Shown here: one piece after another, positions 1 to 6,854 of the stretch
Layout of the letters: the number at the start of each line of letters is the position of its first letter
How positions within the stretch are numbered: position 1 is the first letter of the stretch
Assembly (NCBI GenBank): GCA_029907055.1
Contig: JARYMO010000015.1
Span: 1-14,007, forward strand
Reading direction: 5' to 3'
Length of the DNA: 14,007 nucleotides
From: Syntrophomonadaceae bacterium
Lineage (GTDB): Bacteria; Bacillota; Syntrophomonadia; Syntrophomonadales; Syntrophothermaceae
Notes under the pieces: model-generated
Seen by the model: only the letters and a program-made list of their open reading frames with translations
The model's database searches: none
What the model was told of the DNA's origin: nothing
Translations under genes and position numbers: made by a program

Positions 1-98
1 GGCCCCGCCCCCTGCATTGGGGGGACGAGGCCGTTTTCTGCTGCTGGCACGGACCATGCATGTGAACATGGCAGAGGCCTGCAAGGGGGGTGGGAGAG

Positions 99-115
99 AC
101 AACAGGTCTGGTTGT
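99..115. promoter_or_regulatory. Possible operator: small inverted repeat upstream of the beta-oxidation operon
   Basis: ACAAC at 99-103 and GTTGT at 111-115 form a perfect 5-bp inverted repeat with a 7-nt centre, about 30 nt before the first start codon. It could be a regulator site or part of the mRNA leader. I see no convincing -35/-10 pair in the first 146 bases. A second short inverted repeat (CCCCC at 8-12, GGGGG at 19-23) lies at the window edge and might belong to an upstream gene's end. Both are short enough to be chance. Confidence 0.2.
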
Positions 116-146
116 TTAGCTACCGCAAGACAAGGGGGAGGGAGAA

Positions 147-1289
147 GTGGGCTTTGGGTTTACCTACGACGAGGACCAGTTGTCGCTGCAGCGCACGGTG
201 AGGAAGTTCACCGACAACGAGATCATTCCGGTCAGACAGCATTACGACGAGACAGAACAATTCCCCTGGCCGGAAGTCAAGAAGATGCACGAGCTGGGCA
301 TCCACTGCATGAACGCGCCCGAACAGTACAACGGCATGGCCTTCAGCAACGTCACCCTGTGCATGGTGACGGAGGAGATCTGCCGGGGCTGCCTGGGCAT
401 TGCCATCACTCCACTGGCCAACATGCTGGCCTCTGAGCCCGTGCTCTACGGGGGCACCCCTGAGCAGTGGGACTGGTGGTTCCCGAGCATCTGCCAGGAA
501 GGCAAACTGGCCTCCTACGCGGTGACCGAACCGGGGGCCGGTTCGGACGTGGCCAACATCGCCACCACCTGCCGGAGAGATGGCGACTACTACCTCATCA
601 ACGGGGTCAAGATCTTCATCACCAACGGGCGGCACGCGGACAAGTTTACCGTGCTCGCCACCCACGACAGGAGCAAGGGCAACCGGGCGCAATCCTTCTT
701 CATGGTCGACGCCAAGACTGAAGGGGTTTCCATCGGCAAGAGCGAGCACAAGATGGGGATGCGCTGCTCGGAAACGTCGGAAGTAATCTTCGACAACGTG
801 CGGGTGCACAAGAGCATGCGGCTGGGCGAGGAAGGCGACGGCTTCAAGCTGGCAATGAAGGCCTTCAACTCCTCCCGTCCCTTCATCGCTGCCGCCTCGG
901 TGGGAGTGGCCCAGGGCGCCTTCGAGGTGGCGCGTGACTACGCCCGTGAGCGCAAGGCATTCGGGAAGAACATCGCCAGTTTCCAGGCCGTGCAGTTCAT
1001 GCTGGCCGACATGGCGATGGAGATCGAGGCTTCCCGCCTGCTGTACCAGAAGGCGGCCTGGCTGCTGGACGAGAAGTTGATGGCCGCCGACCTGTCGGCC
1101 ATGAGCAAGTGCTTCGCCGCTGACATGGCCATGCGCACCACCACCAACGCCGTGCAGATTCTCGGGGGGTACGGCTTCTGCCGTGACTACCCGGTAGAGA
1201 AGATGATGCGCGACAGCAAGATCCTACAGATATTCGAGGGCACCTCGCAGATACAGCGCGTAATCATCGGCAAGAGCGTGATAGGGTAG
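147..1289 (+). CDS. Acyl-CoA dehydrogenase (short/medium-chain, MCAD-like)
   Basis: This is an FAD-dependent acyl-CoA dehydrogenase, making trans-2-enoyl-CoA from acyl-CoA in the cytoplasm and passing electrons to an electron-transfer flavoprotein. The 380 residues match the family's usual length. Visible motifs are AVTEPGAGSD at 125-134 (first family signature), RERKAFGK at 267-274, and QILGGYGF...EKMMRD at 337-356 (second signature). IFEGTSQIQR near the C-terminus places the expected catalytic base at Glu364. The stretch SRPFIAAASVGVAQ and the following helix resemble human MCAD as I remember it, so a short or medium straight-chain substrate is likely but not proven. The start is GTG, chosen because a GGGGGAGGGAG ribosome site sits just upstream and the N-terminus begins at the usual place. 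It is the first gene of a five-gene operon, with a 28-nt gap to the CoA-transferase. No etfAB is in view. Confidence 0.95.
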   Translation: MGFGFTYDEDQLSLQRTVRKFTDNEIIPVRQHYDETEQFPWPEVKKMHELGIHCMNAPEQYNGMAFSNVTLCMVTEEICRGCLGIAITPLANMLASEPVLYGGTPEQWDWWFPSICQEGKLASYAVTEPGAGSDVANIATTCRRDGDYYLINGVKIFITNGRHADKFTVLATHDRSKGNRAQSFFMVDAKTEGVSIGKSEHKMGMRCSETSEVIFDNVRVHKSMRLGEEGDGFKLAMKAFNSSRPFIAAASVGVAQGAFEVARDYARERKAFGKNIASFQAVQFMLADMAMEIEASRLLYQKAAWLLDEKLMAADLSAMSKCFAADMAMRTTTNAVQILGGYGFCRDYPVEKMMRDSKILQIFEGTSQIQRVIIGKSVIG

Positions 1290-1317
1290 CCCACGAGCAG
1301 AATGGAGGAGGAGTTAC

Positions 1318-2274
1318 ATGCGTTACCAGCCCATCGAGGCCAAGCCGGGGCGGGCCAAGCCCGCGGTCAAGAAGGTGATGACGGCCCAGGAGGCGGTCTC
1401 GCGATTCATCCACGAGAACACCTACCTGGGGATGTCGGTCAGTGCTGCTCCCGCCGCCCTTATCTGGGAGATCGTGCGCCAGAAGGACCGCATCAAGAGC
1501 CTGGATCTCACCATCACCAGCCAGATCGGCATGTCGTCGGTGCTCATCGGCACCGGCCTGGTGAGGAAACTGGAGATGGCCTACAACTGGGGGGGCATCG
1601 AAGGGGAAGACAAGGTCTTCCGCCGGGCGGCAGAGAAAGGAATCCCCCGGCCCATAGAAATCGAGGAATACAGCAACTTCGGCATGGCCATGCGCTGGCA
1701 GGCGGGGGCCCTGGGCATCCCCTACATGCCCCTGAAGTCGATGCTGGGGTCCGACATCCCCAAGTACAACCCCAAGATCAAGGTCGTCGACGACCCCTAT
1801 ACCAACCGGCCGGTGGCCCTGGTGCCTGCCTGCAACCCTGACGTGGCCATCATGCACTGCGCTCGCGCGGACGAAATCGGCAACGTCCAGGCCCTAGGCC
1901 TCTACGGCAATTCCGACACCCTGGCGCGGGCGGCCAGGCACGTCATCGTGTCGGTGGAGGAGATCGTCACCCAGGACGAGATCCGTCGTTTCCCCAACCT
2001 GACCACCATCCCCTACTACTACGTGGACGCCATCGTGCACGCACCCTTCGGAGCCCACTGGCGCGAGTCCACCTACTACTACCACCACGACCTGGCCTAC
2101 GGCCTGGACGTCTACCGGCAGTTCGGCACCCAGGAAGGGTACGAGGCGTGGATCGACAAGTACGTGCTGGGCACCGCCGACTGGGACGACTACTGCCGGC
2201 TGGTGGGGTACGACCGCCTCAACCGCTTGCGCCTGAGCGAGCAGAAGTACCAGAAGTTCGGGGAAGTGAGGTGA
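1318..2274 (+). CDS. Class I CoA-transferase, subunit A (GctA/glutaconate CoA-transferase-like)
   Basis: This is the alpha subunit of a two-subunit family I CoA-transferase, which moves CoA from a donor thioester to a free acid. The 318 residues match the roughly 320 of Acidaminococcus GctA. Recognisable stretches are the N-terminal strand around SLDLTITSQIG, the aromatic/glycine-rich NWGGIEGEDKVFRRA at about 88-102, NFGMAMRWQAGALGIPYMP near 125-140, and the C-terminal YYYHHDLAYGLD. The catalytic Glu of this family lies in the B subunit, encoded next. A very strong GGAGGAGGAG site (1304-1313) precedes ATG. The stop codon overlaps the start of subunit B by one base (TGATG), so the two are translationally coupled. 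In this operon it probably activates the carboxylic acid entering beta-oxidation. The IpdAB ring-cleaving hydrolases of steroid breakdown share the fold and are the main alternative. Confidence 0.9.
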   Translation: MRYQPIEAKPGRAKPAVKKVMTAQEAVSRFIHENTYLGMSVSAAPAALIWEIVRQKDRIKSLDLTITSQIGMSSVLIGTGLVRKLEMAYNWGGIEGEDKVFRRAAEKGIPRPIEIEEYSNFGMAMRWQAGALGIPYMPLKSMLGSDIPKYNPKIKVVDDPYTNRPVALVPACNPDVAIMHCARADEIGNVQALGLYGNSDTLARAARHVIVSVEEIVTQDEIRRFPNLTTIPYYYVDAIVHAPFGAHWRESTYYYHHDLAYGLDVYRQFGTQEGYEAWIDKYVLGTADWDDYCRLVGYDRLNRLRLSEQKYQKFGEVR

Positions 2275-3149
2275 TGGCGGTGAGCAAGTACGCGGAGAAC
2301 TACTCGTTGCCGGAGCTGATGGCGGCCACGGTGGCCAGGGAGATCAGGGACGGCGAGCTGGCCTTCATCGGGGTGGGTATGCCGCTGATGGCGGCCACGG
2401 TGGCCAAGTTCACCACCGCCCCCAACTTCAACATGATGGTCGAATACGGCGCAGCCGGGCCCTCCCCGCGGCGGCTGCCCATGTGCGTCAACTGCGCGGT
2501 CAACTGCGAGCGCGCCTACTACACCGGCAGCCAGCGGGAGGTCATGGGGGCCCAGCAGGCAGGCTTCGTCGACGTGGCCTGCATCAGCGGCGCCCAGATC
2601 GACAGGTTCGGGAACCTTAATTCCTCGGTGATCGGTGAGTACAAGAACCCCAAGGTGCGCCTGGCCGGCAGCGGGGGGGCCAATGACCTGGCCTCCTCTG
2701 CCAACCGCACCATCATCATGATGCGCCAGGACGGGAGGAACTTTGTCGAGAAGCTGGACTACCTCACCTCGCCCGGCTACCTGGACGGCCCGGGGGCCAG
2801 GGAGCGGGCGGGGCTGCACGGGGGAGGGCCGGTGGCAGTCGTGACCACCATGGGCGTGTATCGTTTTGACGCCGAGACCTGCGAGATGTACCTGGAGAAG
2901 ATCCACCCCGGGGTGGAGCTGGAGAAGGTCAAGGCGGCCGTGAAGTGGGACCTGGCTGTTTCCCCGAACCTGGAGGTGACCGAGCCCCCGACCGAGGAGC
3001 AGGTCATGATCATGCGCACCCTGGACCCGCTGGCGGTCTACCTGGGCACCGGGAGAGCGACCCTGACCGGGGACTTCGAGGCGTTCATGAAGATGTTCGA
3101 GAACAGCTACCAGCCCATGGTCGACTTGATGAAGAGCAAGGGGCTCTAA
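2274..3149 (+). CDS. Class I CoA-transferase, subunit B (GctB-like)
   Basis: This is the beta subunit of the CoA-transferase, 291 residues, a little longer than the 266 of Acidaminococcus GctB. The motif VEYGAAG at 56-62 puts Glu57 where the family has the glutamate that forms the glutamyl-CoA intermediate. AGSGGAND at 131-138 matches the G-x-G-G oxyanion/CoA-binding segment. The retained Glu supports transferase rather than hydrolase activity. The ATG at 2274 overlaps the TGA of subunit A; the frame is open further upstream, but that part lies inside subunit A and reads as noise. An exact 23-nt in-frame direct repeat encodes LMAATVA twice (residues 15-21 and 38-44). The last codons and the TAA are part of a perfect 13-bp hairpin. 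Confidence 0.92.
   Translation: MAVSKYAENYSLPELMAATVAREIRDGELAFIGVGMPLMAATVAKFTTAPNFNMMVEYGAAGPSPRRLPMCVNCAVNCERAYYTGSQREVMGAQQAGFVDVACISGAQIDRFGNLNSSVIGEYKNPKVRLAGSGGANDLASSANRTIIMMRQDGRNFVEKLDYLTSPGYLDGPGARERAGLHGGGPVAVVTTMGVYRFDAETCEMYLEKIHPGVELEKVKAAVKWDLAVSPNLEVTEPPTEEQVMIMRTLDPLAVYLGTGRATLTGDFEAFMKMFENSYQPMVDLMKSKGL
2315..2406 (+). repeat. Exact 23-nt in-frame direct repeat inside gctB
   Basis: The copies occupy 2315-2337 and 2384-2406, 69 nt (23 codons) apart. Both are read in the same frame and encode LMAATVA. The bases flanking each copy differ, so the identity ends sharply. Both helices are conserved positions in GctB-like proteins, so similar peptides are expected, but codon-for-codon identity is not. 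Confidence 0.85.
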
Positions 3150-3161
3150 GCCCCTTGCTCT
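3133..3161 (+). repeat. Perfect 13-bp hairpin overlapping the gctB stop codon
   Basis: AGAGCAAGGGGCT (3133-3145) and AGCCCCTTGCTCT (3149-3161) are exact reverse complements around a 3-nt centre, with the TAA at 3147-3149 inside the structure. No T-run follows, so a simple intrinsic terminator is unlikely, and the thiolase gene begins 53 nt later. It may tune or protect the mRNA between gctB and the thiolase. It shares the words CAAGGGG and CCCCTTGCTC with the palindrome at 6286-6312, so it may belong to the same repeat family. Confidence 0.7.
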
Positions 3162-3213
3162 CACCTGAACCTGACGCAACGACGACGGACACTCTGAGAA
3201 AGGTGGCTACAGC

Positions 3214-4392
3214 ATGCGCGAGGTAGTCATAGTCAGCGGGGCGCGGACCCCGATCGGGGATTTCCTGGGCACGCTGAAAGATTTCAGTGCCGTACAGCTC
3301 GGCACCATCGCCCTCAAGGCGGCCATCGACCGCGCGGGCATCCAGCCCGCCCAGGTGGAAGAGGTCATCGCCGGCCACGTGTACCAGGCGGGGTGCAAGG
3401 GGAATCCGGCCCGGCAGGTGACGCTGGGAGCCGGGTGCCCGGTGGAAACGGTATCCATGACCACCAACCAGCAGTGCGCCAGCTCCATGCGGGCGGTGGA
3501 GATCATCAGCCAGGAGATCATGGCCGGAAAGATCGACATCGGTGCCGCCGTGGGGCACGAGAGCATGACCAACATCCCGTACCTGCTGCTCAAGGCCCGC
3601 ACCGGGTACCGCATGGGCAGTGACCGCTGCGAGGACGGCATGATGTACGATGCCTTCATTGACCCCTTCTACAACTACCACGCCGGGGTGACGGCTGAGA
3701 ACCTGGTGGAAATGTACGGCATCCCCCGGCGGGAGCAGGACGAATGGGGGCTGATGAGCCACCAGCGTGCCTGCCGGGCCATTGCCGAAGGCAAGTTCAA
3801 GGAAGAGATCGTGCCGGTGGAAGTCAAGACCCGCAAGGGAACGGTGCTCTTCGACACCGACGAGCACCCCAACCCCAACGTGACCATGGAGGGGCTGGAG
3901 AAGCTGAAACCGGCCTTCAAGAAAGACGGCACCATCACCGCGGGCAATGCCTCGGCCATCAACGACGGCGCCGCAGCCGTGGTCCTGATGGGAGCGGATA
4001 AGGCCAGGGAACTGGGAGTGAAACCCCTGGCGCGTATCGTGGCCACCGCGTCGGCCTCGGTAGACCCCAAGATCATGGGCATCGGCGTGGTGCCGGCGGT
4101 GCGCAGGGCACTGAAGTTTGCTGGCATGAGCCTGGAGGACATGGAGCTGTGCGAGTTCAACGAGGCCTTCGCCGCCCAGGTCATCGCCTGCAACCGCGAG
4201 CTCCAGGTCCCGGTGGAGAAGATCAACGTGCTGGGTTCAGGGGTGAGCCTGGGGCACCCGGTGGGCATGACCGGCGTCCGCCTGCTGGTCACCCTGATGC
4301 ACGAAATGAGGCGCAGCAACAAGCAGTTTGGCATCGCGTCGCTGTGCTCGGGCGGGGGGCCTGCCATGGCCACCATCATCGAAGCGCTGTAA
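3214..4392 (+). CDS. Acetyl-CoA acetyltransferase / 3-ketoacyl-CoA thiolase
   Basis: This is a degradative thiolase, cleaving 3-ketoacyl-CoA (acetoacetyl-CoA in the last round) with CoA to give acetyl-CoA. The 392 residues are typical of the family. The nucleophile is Cys88 in NQQCASSMRA. NEAFA lies at 316-320, the histidine is His348 in SLGHPVGMTG, and the second active-site cysteine is Cys378 in LCSGGGPAMA. The segment before GHP reads NVLGSGVSLGHP, where most thiolases have N-x-x-GGAIALGHP, and the Cys88 region is also a variant, so this belongs to a divergent thiolase branch. All catalytic residues are nevertheless present. The start is ATG with AAAGGTGG seven bases upstream. It lies 64 nt after gctB, the widest gap in the operon. 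Chain-length preference cannot be told from sequence. Confidence 0.93.
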   Translation: MREVVIVSGARTPIGDFLGTLKDFSAVQLGTIALKAAIDRAGIQPAQVEEVIAGHVYQAGCKGNPARQVTLGAGCPVETVSMTTNQQCASSMRAVEIISQEIMAGKIDIGAAVGHESMTNIPYLLLKARTGYRMGSDRCEDGMMYDAFIDPFYNYHAGVTAENLVEMYGIPRREQDEWGLMSHQRACRAIAEGKFKEEIVPVEVKTRKGTVLFDTDEHPNPNVTMEGLEKLKPAFKKDGTITAGNASAINDGAAAVVLMGADKARELGVKPLARIVATASASVDPKIMGIGVVPAVRRALKFAGMSLEDMELCEFNEAFAAQVIACNRELQVPVEKINVLGSGVSLGHPVGMTGVRLLVTLMHEMRRSNKQFGIASLCSGGGPAMATIIEAL

Positions 4393-4409
4393 GCGGGGGA
4401 GGGATATCG

Positions 4410-5264
4410 ATGGCCATTAAGAAAATCGGGGTGCTGGGGGCCGGGGCCATGGGCAGCGGGATTGCCCAGGTGGCCGCGCAGTCGGGGCTGCAGGTGGTGC
4501 TGGTGGACCTGGAGCAGCGCTTCGTGGACCGGGGCGTGCAGACCATGCTCAAGAACTGGGACAAGGATGTGTCCAAGGGGAAGATATCGGCCGAAGACAA
4601 GGCCCGTTTCGTGGGCAACCTCACCACCAGCACCCAGAATATCGACCTCAAGGACTGCGAACTGGTGATTGAAGTGGTGGTGGAGAACCTGGATGTCAAG
4701 AAGCGGGTGTTCGCGGAGCTGAATGACATCTGCCCGCCGCGCACCGTGCTGGCCACCAACACCTCCGGCTTCAGCATCACGGAGATCGCCGCCGCCAGCG
4801 GACGCCCGGACCGGGTGGTGGGCATGCATTTCTTTAACCCGGTACCGGTCATGCGGCTGGTAGAGGTCATCCCCGGCACCGAGACCAGCGACGAGACCGT
4901 CGCGCTGGCCATGGAGGTCTGCCAGATCATCGGCAAGACGGCCATCAAGGCCAAGGAGGCCCCAGGCTTCATTGTGAACCGCCTGCTGGTGCCGTACCTC
5001 AACGATGCCTGCCACGCCTTGCAGGAAGGGGTGGCCTCGGCCGAGGACATCGACCAGGCCATGAAGCTGGGGGCCAACATGCCCATCGGGCCGCTGGCGC
5101 TGTGCGACCTGGTAGGCAACGACGTGCTGCTGATGGTGGCCGAGTACTTCTACAAGGAGTTCGGGGACCCCAAGTTCCGCCCCTCGCTGGCCCTCAAGCA
5201 GAAGGTGCGGGCGGGGCACTTCGGCGTCAAGACCGGTAAAGGCTTCTTTGACTATACCCGCTGA
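4410..5264 (+). CDS. hbd: 3-hydroxybutyryl-CoA dehydrogenase (3-hydroxyacyl-CoA dehydrogenase)
   Basis: This enzyme oxidises (S)-3-hydroxyacyl-CoA to 3-ketoacyl-CoA with NAD(H). The 284 residues match the 282-residue clostridial Hbd. GAGAMG at 10-15 is the Rossmann loop, and Asp33 at the end of the second strand points to NAD rather than NADP. HFFNPV at 140-145 contains catalytic His140, with Glu152 in LVEV as its expected partner. EAPGFIVNRLLVPYLNDAC at 183-201 is the family signature. The ATG at 4410 is 17 nt after the thiolase stop and follows GGGGGAGGGA, so it is co-transcribed. The open frame extends upstream into the thiolase gene but that part is out of its frame and not coding. It is the last gene before the hairpin/T-run at 5294-5330. 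Confidence 0.95.
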   Translation: MAIKKIGVLGAGAMGSGIAQVAAQSGLQVVLVDLEQRFVDRGVQTMLKNWDKDVSKGKISAEDKARFVGNLTTSTQNIDLKDCELVIEVVVENLDVKKRVFAELNDICPPRTVLATNTSGFSITEIAAASGRPDRVVGMHFFNPVPVMRLVEVIPGTETSDETVALAMEVCQIIGKTAIKAKEAPGFIVNRLLVPYLNDACHALQEGVASAEDIDQAMKLGANMPIGPLALCDLVGNDVLLMVAEYFYKEFGDPKFRPSLALKQKVRAGHFGVKTGKGFFDYTR

Positions 5265-5293
5265 CGGCTGAACCCCCATGCCTCCTCGTTGCG

Positions 5294-5330
5294 CCGGGCA
5301 GCGCTACGTCGCTGCCCGGAGGACTTTTTT
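5294..5330 (+). terminator. Intrinsic terminator after hbd
   Basis: CCGGGCAGCG (5294-5303) pairs perfectly with CGCTGCCCGG (5310-5319) around a 6-nt loop, and six T residues follow at 5325-5330. The five bases between stem and T-run make it slightly non-canonical. It would end the acyl-CoA dehydrogenase-to-hbd transcript, or act as partial attenuation before the enoyl-CoA hydratase. Confidence 0.7.
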
Positions 5331-5403
5331 GTGCGCCGCGCAGAGGTATGGAAGAGGCGAACGACGCCAGACGGGTGCATTTGAATCTGTTGGCAGGGCT
5401 GCG

Positions 5404-5417
5404 GCGCCCATGGGCGC
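5404..5417. promoter_or_regulatory. 14-bp perfect palindrome upstream of the enoyl-CoA hydratase
   Basis: GCGCCCATGGGCGC is its own reverse complement, about 50 bp before the GTG start of the hydratase and after the terminator. It is a reasonable candidate operator for separate control of that gene. No clear -35/-10 pair can be assigned next to it, and in GC-rich DNA such palindromes can arise by chance. Confidence 0.25.
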
Positions 5418-5465
5418 ACTTCAGCCGGCCAGGGATCTCGCGACTGCAAATGGGGGTGACATGCG

Positions 5466-6245
5466 GTGGAACTCACGACCGTGCGCTACGACAAGGGGGA
5501 TGGCCTGGCCGTCATCACCCTCAACCGGCCCAAGATGCTCAATGCCCTGGACGACCGCTTCTTCCAGGAGCTGTCGTGGCTGATGGACGATATCGCCGCC
5601 GACCAGGAGGTCAAGGCGGTCATCATCACTGGCAGCCCCAAGGTGTTCGCTGCGGGAGGCGACATCGCCTTCATGGCCGCCGCCGACCCGCTGCAGGCCC
5701 AGCAGTTCACCGAGCTCATCAGGGACGTGTTCGAAAAATTCCGGCGTCTGGACAAGCCCATCGTGGCCGCAGTGTCAGGCATGGCCCTGGGCGGTGGCTG
5801 CGAACTGGCCCTGGCCTGCGACCTGCGCATCGCCGCCGAAGGCACCGTCTTCGGCCAGCCGGAAATCAACCTGGGCATCATCCCTGGCGCCGGCGGCACC
5901 CAGCGCCTCACCCGCACGGTGGGCCCAGGCTGGGCCAAGCACCTCATCATGACCGGACTGCCGATCGACGCCGACACCGCGCTTCGCATCGGCCTGGTCA
6001 CCGCGGTGGTGCCGAGGGAGGAGCTGATGGAGGAGGCGCGCAAGTTGGCAGGCATCCTGGGCAGCAAGGCCCCGGTGGCCATGAAAGCAGCCAAGAACTG
6101 CATCGACATGGCGCTGGACGCCGACCTCTCAGCCGGACTCAACTACGAGCTCAAGGCCTTCTCCCACCTCTTCGCCACCGCCGACCAGAAGGAAGGCATG
6201 CAAGCCTTCCTGGAGAAGCGCCCGCCCCGCTTCACCGGCACCTGA
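5466..6245 (+). CDS. crt: Enoyl-CoA hydratase (crotonase family)
   Basis: This enzyme hydrates trans-2-enoyl-CoA (crotonyl-CoA in the butyrate pathway) to (S)-3-hydroxyacyl-CoA. The 259 residues are the normal crotonase length. FAAGGDI at 61-67 and ALGGGCELALACD at 107-119 supply the oxyanion-hole segments. Glu113 (GCELA) and Glu133 (GQPEINLG), the two catalytic glutamates of rat mitochondrial hydratase, are both present, which favours true hydratase over other crotonase-fold activities. GIIPGAGGTQRL at 137-148 completes the signature. The start is GTG with GGGGGTGA a few bases upstream; the ATG at 5461 is in another frame. It completes the beta-oxidation set but stands 200 nt after hbd behind a terminator, so it may have its own promoter. 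A 27-nt palindrome begins inside its stop codon. Confidence 0.95.
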   Translation: MELTTVRYDKGDGLAVITLNRPKMLNALDDRFFQELSWLMDDIAADQEVKAVIITGSPKVFAAGGDIAFMAAADPLQAQQFTELIRDVFEKFRRLDKPIVAAVSGMALGGGCELALACDLRIAAEGTVFGQPEINLGIIPGAGGTQRLTRTVGPGWAKHLIMTGLPIDADTALRIGLVTAVVPREELMEEARKLAGILGSKAPVAMKAAKNCIDMALDADLSAGLNYELKAFSHLFATADQKEGMQAFLEKRPPRFTGT

Positions 6246-6270
6246 AACAAGGGGACGCTCTTTTCGTTTC
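6244..6270 (+). repeat. REP-like 27-nt palindrome, copy 1
   Basis: Outer arms GAAAC (6244-6248) and GTTTC (6266-6270) pair perfectly. The inner part AAGGGG/CTTTTC pairs partly through G-T wobbles, leaving the loop ACGCT. The element starts at the second base of the hydratase TGA stop, and one further T-A pair extends the stem outward. The core AGGGGACGCT is shared exactly with the copy after carB. As RNA it folds best on the + strand. Confidence 0.7.
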
Positions 6271-6282
6271 ACCCCGCGGCCC

Positions 6283-6315
6283 GCGGGAACAAGGGGAGGC
6301 TCCCCTTGCTCCCGC
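6283..6315. terminator. Long hairpin between convergent genes; REP-like palindrome copy 2 (core 6286-6312)
   Basis: Positions 6283-6297 pair with 6301-6315 as a 15-position stem with one A-C mismatch, which becomes a G-U pair on the - strand. The inner CAAGGGGA/TCCCCTTG is perfect around the centre GGC. It lies between the converging hydratase and gamma-carbonic-anhydrase genes, 14 nt from the latter's stop codon, where a bidirectional terminator is expected, but no T-run is present. The 27-nt core aligns without gaps to the palindrome at 6244-6270, so this is probably the second member of a doublet. Confidence 0.6.
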
Positions 6316-6329
6316 CCGCGAGGGGGCGC

Positions 6330-6854
6330 TCAGTCCAGGCGCCGCATGCCCACCCGCAGGTACTTCTCGGCTAGGTCCACGTAGAGCTGCTTGGCCCAGT
6401 CCCACCACTCCACGTCCTTGTCCTGCACCGGCCTCACCACCCGCGCCGGGCTGCCTGCCACCACCACCCGCTCGGGGACCACGTCCCGCCCCTTGACCAC
6501 CGCCCCCTCGGCCACGATGGCCCCGGCCCCGATGACCGCGCCCAGGCTGGCCACCGCTCCCATGCCGATGGTGGCGCCATCGCCGATCTCGGCGCAGTGG
6601 ACGATGGCCCCGTGCCCCATGGTCACCCGTCGGCCGATGCGGCAGGTCTCCCCGGGCGGGGCATGGATGATGACGCCCTCCTCCACTGCCGTTCCCTCGC
6701 CGATCTCGATCCTGCCGTAGTCGCCGCGCAGGATGGCGCCGTGACCGATGTAGCAGTGGTCGCCCACCACCACGTCGCCGATGACCAGCGCCGTTTCGCT
6801 CACGTAGGCGCGGGGACTCACCTGCGGCGACCTGCCGTCAAACTCGTAGCGCAC
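6330..6854 (-). CDS. Gamma-carbonic anhydrase / PaaY-like hexapeptide-repeat protein
   Basis: This 174-residue left-handed beta-helix protein has the metal-binding pattern of the gamma-carbonic anhydrases: His64, His81 and His86 (VIIHAPPG...MGHGAIVH) correspond to the three ligands of Methanosarcina Cam. Arg43 and Asp45 in LRGDYG match the conserved Arg/Asp pair. Repeated I/V-G-x-G-A turns run from about 25 to 125, followed by a C-terminal helix (DVEWWDWAKQLYVDLAEKY). The NVQD motif before the first His is replaced by AVEE, so Cam's Asn73 and Gln75 are missing. Function is therefore either CO2 hydration or, as in PaaY, a thioesterase role linked to CoA metabolism. The start is GTG behind GAAGGGGG; a weak extended -10 (TGC TATGCT) lies on the - strand at 6928-6936. 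It converges with the hydratase and diverges from carB. Confidence 0.88.
   Translation of the reverse strand: MRYEFDGRSPQVSPRAYVSETALVIGDVVVGDHCYIGHGAILRGDYGRIEIGEGTAVEEGVIIHAPPGETCRIGRRVTMGHGAIVHCAEIGDGATIGMGAVASLGAVIGAGAIVAEGAVVKGRDVVPERVVVAGSPARVVRPVQDKDVEWWDWAKQLYVDLAEKYLRVGMRRLD

Noticed and set aside
17..436. 139-codon + strand frame at the window start
   Set aside because: It overlaps the acyl-CoA dehydrogenase in another frame and its Arg/Gly/His-rich sequence carries no motif.
3675..5279. 534-codon frame on the - strand opposite the thiolase and hbd genes
   Set aside because: It spans two well-defined genes, has no motif and is the mirror of their codon bias.
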